DNA of 64,000 nt from Owenia fusiformis. Taxonomy: Eukaryota; Annelida; Polychaeta; Sabellida; Oweniidae. The stretch lies in the NCBI GenBank assembly GCA_903813345.2, contig CAIIXF020000007.1, forward strand, positions 6,887,730 to 6,951,729, given 5' to 3'. Of the stretch, positions 1-9,200 are shown one piece after another (the stretch's first letter is position 1; each line of letters starts with the position of its first letter). A model generated the notes under the pieces. That model searched no databases. It was not told the DNA's origin and saw nothing but the letters and a program-made list of their open reading frames with translations. The translations under genes and the position numbers were made by a program.

Positions 1-118
1 GCTATTAGTAGTAACATGTAGATAACATTTAACAATTTTCCCGGCGCCGTATAAGCTAACATAGGGTGGTGCATCTGTTGTGTTGTTTTGGGTCAAGGTC
101 ACCGCTGGGTCATCTTAC

Positions 119-218
119 CCCATAGCATGCGGAAGCTTCATATGGATCTATTCCATAATAGTCCATGTCTTTGGCAGTCATTAGGAAATTCATTTCCGCT
201 TTTCCTGGAGAGAACCCC
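119..218 (-). CDS. PTPN4-like: PTPN4-like exon G (residues 200-233)
   Basis: It is 100 nt between TTATAG and GTAAGA. It completes Arg200, then encodes [20 protein letters not shown] and [13 protein letters not shown], the end of lobe F2 and entry to F3, ending at phase 0. The next exon is outside the window; bases 1-118 are intron. Confidence 0.88.
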
Positions 219-3200
219 CTATAATATTTCAAAGTAGACATAAGGTTGAAACATGCAATGTCTGTATGATGGTTGATCCATAATAAGTGGGTATTTTCTC
301 CGGCAGGAATGTCCCTTGTAGCAACTAAAAATACCACCATTTAAAGCGCATCCCTTGTTTATCTCCCAGTCATTCTGCTGCCTGCAGCTATAAATGTTGG
401 TTGTTTCAAAAGATTTATATCTGGAAAGATATTTCTTTGATATTGGTCTAGAATATAATATACTTATTAGACGCTTTAATTGAAATTGATAGCACAATGC
501 TTATCACTTTGCTTCTGAGCCTCTATATTTTAAAGGGTAAATAGCCTAGTATTACCCCACGAGGTCATATCTGAACATTTATCTGTTAATCAATACACTC
601 AGTGAATGATCTTAAAATCATCATCACCTTAATATACAGTAAAACCTCTCTACATTGAATACTGCTGGAAAAGTGTTCATATTGTAATCATCAAAACATG
701 TGATCCATAAAAAGTGTTCACATTGTAGCAAATTCTTTTTAAAGAGGTTTTCACATTATGCAATTTCACATATACAGGTTTTACTGTATTGGGATAATAA
801 TCTTAAAGTGTTCATAAATACAAAATTTACTATGTTAAGCTATTTTCATGTGTTCACAAACACAGGTTACTGTATTAATATACAGGTGTTCATGTAAAAA
901 GGTTTTACTGTACTGAGCTACATAAAGGTGTCCACATACACAAGTTTTACTTTATTGAGCTACATAAAGGTGTCCACATACACCAGTTTTACTTTATTGA
1001 GCTACATAAAGGTGTCCACATACACCAGTTTTACTTTATTGATCTACATACCGGTGCTGCCGATGCAACATAGCTACATCCTTCTCGAAAGCTTCAGTTT
1101 GACCTGGAATGAAGCGGAACTCTGAGAGATATCCTCCTGTGTGGTCTTCAGCACTGAAGTCACCTAATTCAGCTGGAAATAAAAAATAATATTGAGCTTC
1201 TTCAAAAGGTACAATTTTGAGCTCAATTTTGCAAATATAATTAAACTTCATTGATGCATTCCAATTTTAGATGCCGTTGAAAGAAATAATTGTATCCATG
1301 TTTGAATTAATTTTTGAAAAAATAATTGGGTTAGCCTTTTTTATATTTTCAACGTAGAAGTATATAAGCACTCCTTCCAGATATTTGCAAGTTAAAATTA
1401 GTGAATTCTGCAATTGAAAAGGGCCAATTCCACAAAATACATCATGAGGAATTCATCAAAATTTAAGATATGGCAAATCTGTGTCCTAAAGACATGTTGC
1501 CCAGTTCAACCCAACCTCTTTAAAGGACAAATTATGAAAATAACGAGACTGGCCAGGCAGAAATCATAATATCAATAGTGCATTAAGACAGTTAACATAT
1601 TTTAACATGTACAAATTAGAAATTAAGCCGTACTTTATGGTCCATTATAATGTAAATAGACCTGTTTAAAACACCTATTTAAAGAAAATATTAATGACAA
1701 ATTGACTAAAAATGACAGCTCATACCAATAGTACATGAAGACATAACAGCATTTTTTCATATAAAATTAAGACTCTAAACTGTACCTTAAAAAGATTAAT
1801 TAAGCTCTAAGCAACCTCTAATAAGGAAAAATGGCACTTATTAAGGAGTAACTTCATCTTAACTAGACAGGTAATTTGACACTTCATTAGATCAGCTCAC
1901 AGCATCAAAATAATTCCATTTTTCAAGATTAGGGCAGCGATTGCAACCTGTTCAAGAAAATAAAGGGTTTACACATTGAACAGCGATTCAACCATCGTCA
2001 AATAAAACCAATCAAATTGCTTATTTTCATAATCTCTTTTTTTCTAGAGAAGCAAAATGATCTCTCCCTAATTAAATCCATGACATGAGTGACATTCTAA
2101 GCAGAATCAACTAACAAATATATTGATCTAGAAGAACAATTAACTAAATTTTATCTATAATTGAATTCTAATTATCAAGGCCAGTCATCTCTAAGTCTAA
2201 ATACTGTATCCAAATACAAACTATTTTGAGCTGATAACTTCCAATTTATTGTATTAACTTATTATGAACTGCTAAATTCAAATATATCCAATATTCTAGG
2301 TGTTACCCATTGTTACCCCCTCCCTTATTTGTCTTTAAAACACATCTTTTTGGAAATTGACAAAAACAAAATCATTTTAATTTTTCTTTATTTACAGTAG
2401 AGGGATCTTATTGATTAATTGTTGATATGAAATATGAATTACACTCAGTCATAAGATCATCATCATTAGATCAATTCATTAAAAAAAAGAATTGCAATAA
2501 AAATGACACAAAATATTACTTTAAAAATATTTTGTTCAATTTCAATAATAATCATATGCAGTGTCTTCATTGGATACTATATTGGAAGACTCAAAAGTGT
2601 TGGATCCTTTACATCAGGAAGTTATCAATTTTGGATTCCCTCAGCAGAAAGAACTATAAAGAATCAACAAATAGCACGAAACATAAACAAGGTTATCATA
2701 TTTACCTATAGAAGAAGTGGGTCTAGTTTTTTTGCTGAATTGTTCAACCAGAACCCAGATGTTTTTTATATGTTTGAGCCCCTGAAGGCCATTGAAGATA
2801 ATTATGACATTAAAGACCTCCCACTCATCGGACCTCCCTTCTTACGACAAATCATGGATTGTCATTTTCATAACAACACATTTCTATCACAAGTAAAAAC
2901 CATGAAATATTGGAACTGGAAACAGATTTTTAGGAATATGAACCAACTAGAAGAAGTTCAAAATAAATGCAAACATGCAAAAATAGTTGTTGCAAAGATA
3001 ATCCGCATGGAAAATATTGCTCAAATTATTCCGTATTTTGGAAAAGATACCGCGATTATTTTCTTGACGAGAGACCCACGAGCTATCCTCAACTCCCGAA
3101 ACCATGAGAATGACAAATATATGAAGATGTCATTGGATAAAAAAAGACAAGACATGCTCAGTGTATGTCAGAACACCCTAATGAACATAAATATAATACA

Positions 3201-6200
3201 GAACCTAAACACTGCCATAGAAACAATGCCTTTAGTAAAACAAGTTCTGTTTAAAGATTTTGCATATAATACTCTTAACAACACAAAGTTGTTATACAAA
3301 GCCCTAAAGATAGCTTTCAATGAACAGATTAAGCAATGGATAGAAATCAACACTATTAAGGATTCAAACTATATATGGAACCACACGCAATTCATCCACA
3401 ATACCTATAAAGTGGAGAACCCACTTAAATTCAGCTGAACTTAACATGATTCAAAATATTACAGACTGTGCTAAAGTAATCAGTTTGCTTGGCTTTGCAG
3501 TGATATAACAACAGTACTAAAAGGTATTGTAAACTGTGCACAAATGACTGGCAAATTGGACATCTGCTGAAAAATGATCATGATGTAACCACAGTCAGCG
3601 TTATAAAAATGTTTCTAATCATCTCTTTCCAATTAAGTAACTGTGGAGTGAGGACTGACTTTAATTGCAAAACGCCTATTAGGCGGCTGTAGAGAGATAA
3701 CTGACTTACATTGCACTGCAAAACTTGCCTATAAGGCGGCTGTAGAGAGATAACTGACTTTAATTGCACTGCAAAACTTGCCTATAAGGCGGCTGTAGAG
3801 AGATAACTGACTTACATTGCACTGCAAAACTTGCCAATAAGGCGGCTGTAGAGAGGGGATTGACTTACATTGCACTGCAAAACTTGCCAATAAGGCGGCT
3901 GTAGAGAGATGATTGACTTACATTGCATTGCAAAACTTGCCAATAAGGCAGCTGTAAAGATAGGATTGGCTTACATTGCACCGCAAAACTTGCCAATAAT
4001 GTGGCTGTAGAGAGGGGATTGACTTACATTGCATTGCAAAACTTGCCAATAAGGCAGCTGTAAAGATAGGATTGGCTTACATTGCACCGCAAAACTTGCC
4101 AATAATGTGGCTGTAGAGAGATGATTGACTTACATTGCATTGCAAAACTTGCCAATAAGGCAGCTGTAAAGATAGGATTGGCTTATATTGCACCGCAAAA
4201 CTTCCCAATAATGTGGCTGTAGAGAGGGGATTGACATACATTGCACCACAAAACATGCCAATAATGTGGCTGTAGAGAGATGATTGACTTACATTGCATT
4301 GCAAAACTTGCCAATAAGGCGGCTGTAGAGAGAAGACTGACTTACATTGCACCACAAAACATGCCAATAATGTGGCTGTAGAGAGATGAGTGACTTACAT
4401 TGCATTTCAAAACTTGCCAATAATGTGGCTGTAGAGAGGGGATTGACTTACATTGCACTGCAAAACTTGCCAATAAGGCGGCTGTAGAGGGGGGACACAC
4501 GAGTCTCGACTCAAGAATGTCCTTCTTCAGCTGTAGAAAGAAGTGGTACCTACAAGAAGAAACAACAAAACAGAAATTACACCAGTGATTACACCACTAT
4601 CAAATAAACTAGACAGTGTGAAAAATACATTTGGTTTTAGTGAATTTAATGATAGTTAGTCAAAATTAAGCGTTTTGTGTCAAATTCAGACTTCCTAGAC
4701 TTTGACTCACAAAATGGTCAGCTCCGACATTGCTGACCACGTTCCTTCCACCCAAACCACATTCTCACAATGCGAATATCTTTAGTTGCAAACCACCAGT
4801 TCCTCTCTCCTAGACTCATTCCTCCACATCGCTGACCATACAGTGCTGTGAAAATGTGATTCGGTTGGAAGGAACATGGTCAGCGAGGTCAAAACTTCAA
4901 AGCACATTTTCCTATTATTGTTGTATTGTATTGTATTATGTTAATATGCCATAATGGCTACTAGGACAGTGTCTGTAATTCTGCTCATTTGTCAACCCAA
5001 AGTGCCAACGATGACCTTCTTTTTTAAGATATTGGTATCAAATGTGAAAAAAATTGGCTCACTTAAAAGTAATCAGCACGAATCCATAATGAAAAAAATT
5101 TCACCCTGCATTTCAAGTTTTGTCATTTTCAGAAAATAAGGTTTATATCAAAGACTATGTAAGTTACATCTAACATTACAGATTAATAGACTAGACTAGA
5201 CTAAACTTGATTTATGTCATTAATATATTCAAAATTCAAAAAGTGATGTCAGATTTAAAGTTTACATGTAAGATTGCATCGAGGAATGTGTTTTAAAAAT
5301 CATTTATCATTTTACTTTACTTTAAAAATGTGACTTCTAGATCGGTGAGTTTCCCAATAGACCCCATGTTATAAAACCTGAAAAGTGAAACATCTTTTCT
5401 TTTGTTTGACAGATATTTTCTCGTTCCGCACATATTTTCATTTGTACTATTATATCAGACACATCTGGGTTATATGAAAACTGAACTACTAAAACTGATG
5501 AATATTCAAGTTCAAGGGAACTTTCTACTATCTCTGCAATGTTATCTGACCAAAATTAGCCACCTGGTGGTGTAACTTCCTCCTGACATCTGGGTTATTA
5601 AAGGGTTTATGAAACATTCTGAGGTAATTCAGGATCTGAAGTACAGACTGACCCTTTAAGAATCAATAATTCTGGCTTGATAGCATAAATGATTTAAAAT
5701 GACAAGTTACAGAGTTCTCCGAGGATTTTTTCTCGTGTAGGTTCAAAACTCTTATTTTTACAATTCAGACGAAAATTGGTCAAACTGTGACGATCTTTCA
5801 TGATCATTCTCATTATCAAGTGGGTGCAAATGGATTTTCAGGTGTGTGTCAGCCTGTTTTTAAAATATCAGGTGGGTGCTGCGCCCACTTGCTTTAATGC
5901 TGGGGAGATCACTGAGTTTGCTTAATCTGAACATTTGCATTCAAAATCCAACTTAAGATATTGAACAAATATTTCACTCTATTGAGGTGAATACCTGTAC
6001 ATCTTTCACAAGTGATATTCCACGAAGCCCGAAGGGCAAGTGGAATATCACCTTGTGAAAGTGCTACAGGTATTCACCGAAAATAGAGTGAAATATTTGT
6101 TTTATTATATCACTGTCTAGCTAAACATCCCTAATATTATTAAGTCATAGGTTAACATTGAAATACATTGAATCTACTCGGTTCGTCTGCCATTTTGACT

Positions 6201-9200
6201 TACACTGAACTAAATCATTTACACTGAACGAAAACAAATTCTTTGAAAATTCCCGGGAGCGTGAGATATCGCTAGATATCTCACGGTTGTCTTATCTGAT
6301 TAGCATTGCCATTGAATATCGCCAGATATCCCACGACATGTGACCCGGTTTTGACCAATCATACTGTCGCTAGCTAGATAGTGATATAATAAATATTATT
6401 ATTCTATGCAATCAAGAACAAAGGAGGAGCATTAATACAGTATGATGATGATTATTTTAAAAACCCTCTTCTGACATTAGTATAAATATGTAAATAAATT
6501 TCTATATTACAAATTGTTATGGAATTCCCTTTGCAGGATGCACTTACTGGAAACTCATTTGTCTTAACTGATGTTGCCATAGTAACGTTATTTAAAGATA
6601 ATTAAAATTCAAGAATTGTGATCCAAATTATTTTATAATAGCCTCGATTATACAGAAATGAATGGGGAGAAATTATAGGCTTAAAAATATATTTATTACT
6701 TTAAACTTACCTTGTATATTCTTCGGCTAATTTACTAGGATCAGATACATAAAACTTGACACGGAACCACAAGGTATATGGTGGACCCACTGAAACAAGA
6801 CACATAAACTGATGACACAGAAATATTAGGTGTCTACATACTCTAGATAGAAAACATTGGGAATAATCTGGACACATGTATCATTTATATTGCAAATTGA
6901 ACACTACAGTGAGACTACATCATGCTTATAAAGCAAAGATGCAATATCAAAACTAAAAAACTTTTTTTCTGAAAAACATTATCATTACTTGGAAATAACG
7001 GGAGATAAAGTAGAGATATATAATATTTCAAATACTAGAATAGTAGATTTTACAATATAAAAGTTAAACCTAATCATATGCCTCATGAGGGAAAAAACAT
7101 ATACATGATAATGTACATTACATGTACAGGGTGATCATTAAGTTCTGGGAATTGGTCTGCCATTTCAAGATTTCTCAACCATTTGAGTTGAAATTTTCAG
7201 CAGGTGTACATTGTATAATTCTGAATTGACAAGCAATGTTTCATATACATATCACATCTACAATTTATTTTATTGTAATTACAAAAAAAGTAAAAGTGGT
7301 AAGTGGGTCAGCAAATTTTGACTGATGTTAATCTGAAAATTTCCTGCCAAAACATATTCAACTTGCCCAGATGGTTGCTTCAAACTACTTGTACTAGAGG
7401 CAGAACAGTACTCTTGAAGTCATTTATTCAGAAGTATTCTTCATTGCTGAGAGGATCATTTCATTTATAATTGTTTCCATTAGCCTGGACGCACGTGCGT
7501 TGTTGACAAACTTAGTCCATAAAGTTGTGTTCCAGTCCTCCCTTTGGTATCCTTTGAAGATTTGCCCAAGCCGTTGAAATCAGTCCCTCATCGGAATCAA
7601 ACTTATGACCTCTCATATAATGCTTTAGCACCCAAAATGTAGTGAAGCCTAATGGTGCTCCATGTGGTGAATATTGTCTGGTGAATATGGGGCAGTAATA
7701 ACTTGTGTGAACCCCAATTCTTCAAGAGTAGTATGGGCAGCTTGAGTTGTGGGAAGGAGCATAGTCATAATGGAAGATAACTCCCCGCTATTTTGAGTCA
7801 CGATTGTGACTTTGAGATGCTGATGAATGATACAAAAATAGAGCAAAGTACACTCTTATATAACAATACAGATGTTACTTTAGAAACTAAAGTAAGAAGT
7901 ATTTGAAAATATGAAAAATATGAAAAATCACAGAAATATGTCCACCAAATAAGTATTTATTAATCATACTTTTGGATCAAGCAAAATTTGAATTTATTTT
8001 TATTTTACTTGACCCGCTACGCCATTTGTCATGTTGCTATAGTAACAATAATTATCCATTGTGACATCAGATGACAATGAGACTGTTTTATCCAACCCAA
8101 AATTACATTCCCCATTTACCTTGAAAATTTCAAGTAAATTGGTTTAAAAATAATGAAATGACAGATAAATTCCCAGAACTTAGTGATCACCCTGTACATG
8201 TACCATTATGTGACTTACATCTAATTTGTTTCTTCACTGTTTTAAGAGGGTCCAGCCACCTCTGAAAACAAAAAGGGTAAAAGGTTCATTATGTAAACAA
8301 AAATGCAAATGCAACCATAAATATAGCAGTTTCATCCTGTCAAATATGAATGGTGCAAGATGATGAGCCTCCTGTCCGCCATGGTCCATGTTACCTTTGG
8401 TGATCACAAATAAGGTTTATTTGAAAGACTGGATACTATGTACTTAAGTGGCACATATCATTGTGACATACCATTGATCAAACAAGTATGACAAAATGTC
8501 ACCACCTAGTTGCTCACAATATTACTAGTTCAACCTTAAGTCAGATATGAATTTCTGAGAACTTGTAGATTTTATTGCCATTAATCATTATAAGTACATA
8601 TCATACATGAGGGACCCAATCGCCAGTGGCATTATACTTGTAGATGATTTTGAAAATAAAAATTGGTCAACTTGAAGCAAGTTGAAAAATGCCTTTTTTA
8701 CCCTGAGAAGGTCATTCAAGGTGAAATCTCAGATCTAAAGTCAGATTTGAACTTCTGAGAACTTGTAGATGATTTTGAATAAAAAATTGGTCAATTTGAA
8801 GCAAAGTTGAAAAAAGACCCTTTTGACCTCGAGAAGGTCACTGAAACTTACCAAAGATTCAGAGGTTGGCTGAGCTGCCTCTGAATACTGGAGTCCAAAG
8901 TAATCTTTTTCTATCAACTCCAGATGATCGAACACTTTGTCAAGCAATGCCTGGGCCTTGGACCGCTTCTGAAATATGAAAATTGAAAAGTGAAGACCAA
9001 ATTCTACAATAGGAAGGTTTTTGTAATACGTTATCAAATGATGTCTTGAACATGTGAAATGGAAATGTAAACATTGAAAGGCCATCAAATGTGAAGGCAA
9101 TAGGAAAGTTAAACTTTGAAATGCTATTATCAAGCAATACCTGCACCTTGGACGGCTTCTAAAACGTGAACATTGAAAGGAAATTCTGCAATGTTTTTCA

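Noticed and set aside
4077-4367. 96-residue minus-strand ORF across the 53-bp array.
   Set aside because: It reads the repeat units in a continuous frame that ignores splice sites. 53 bp is not a multiple of three and the ORF has no start context. It is a by-product of the array.
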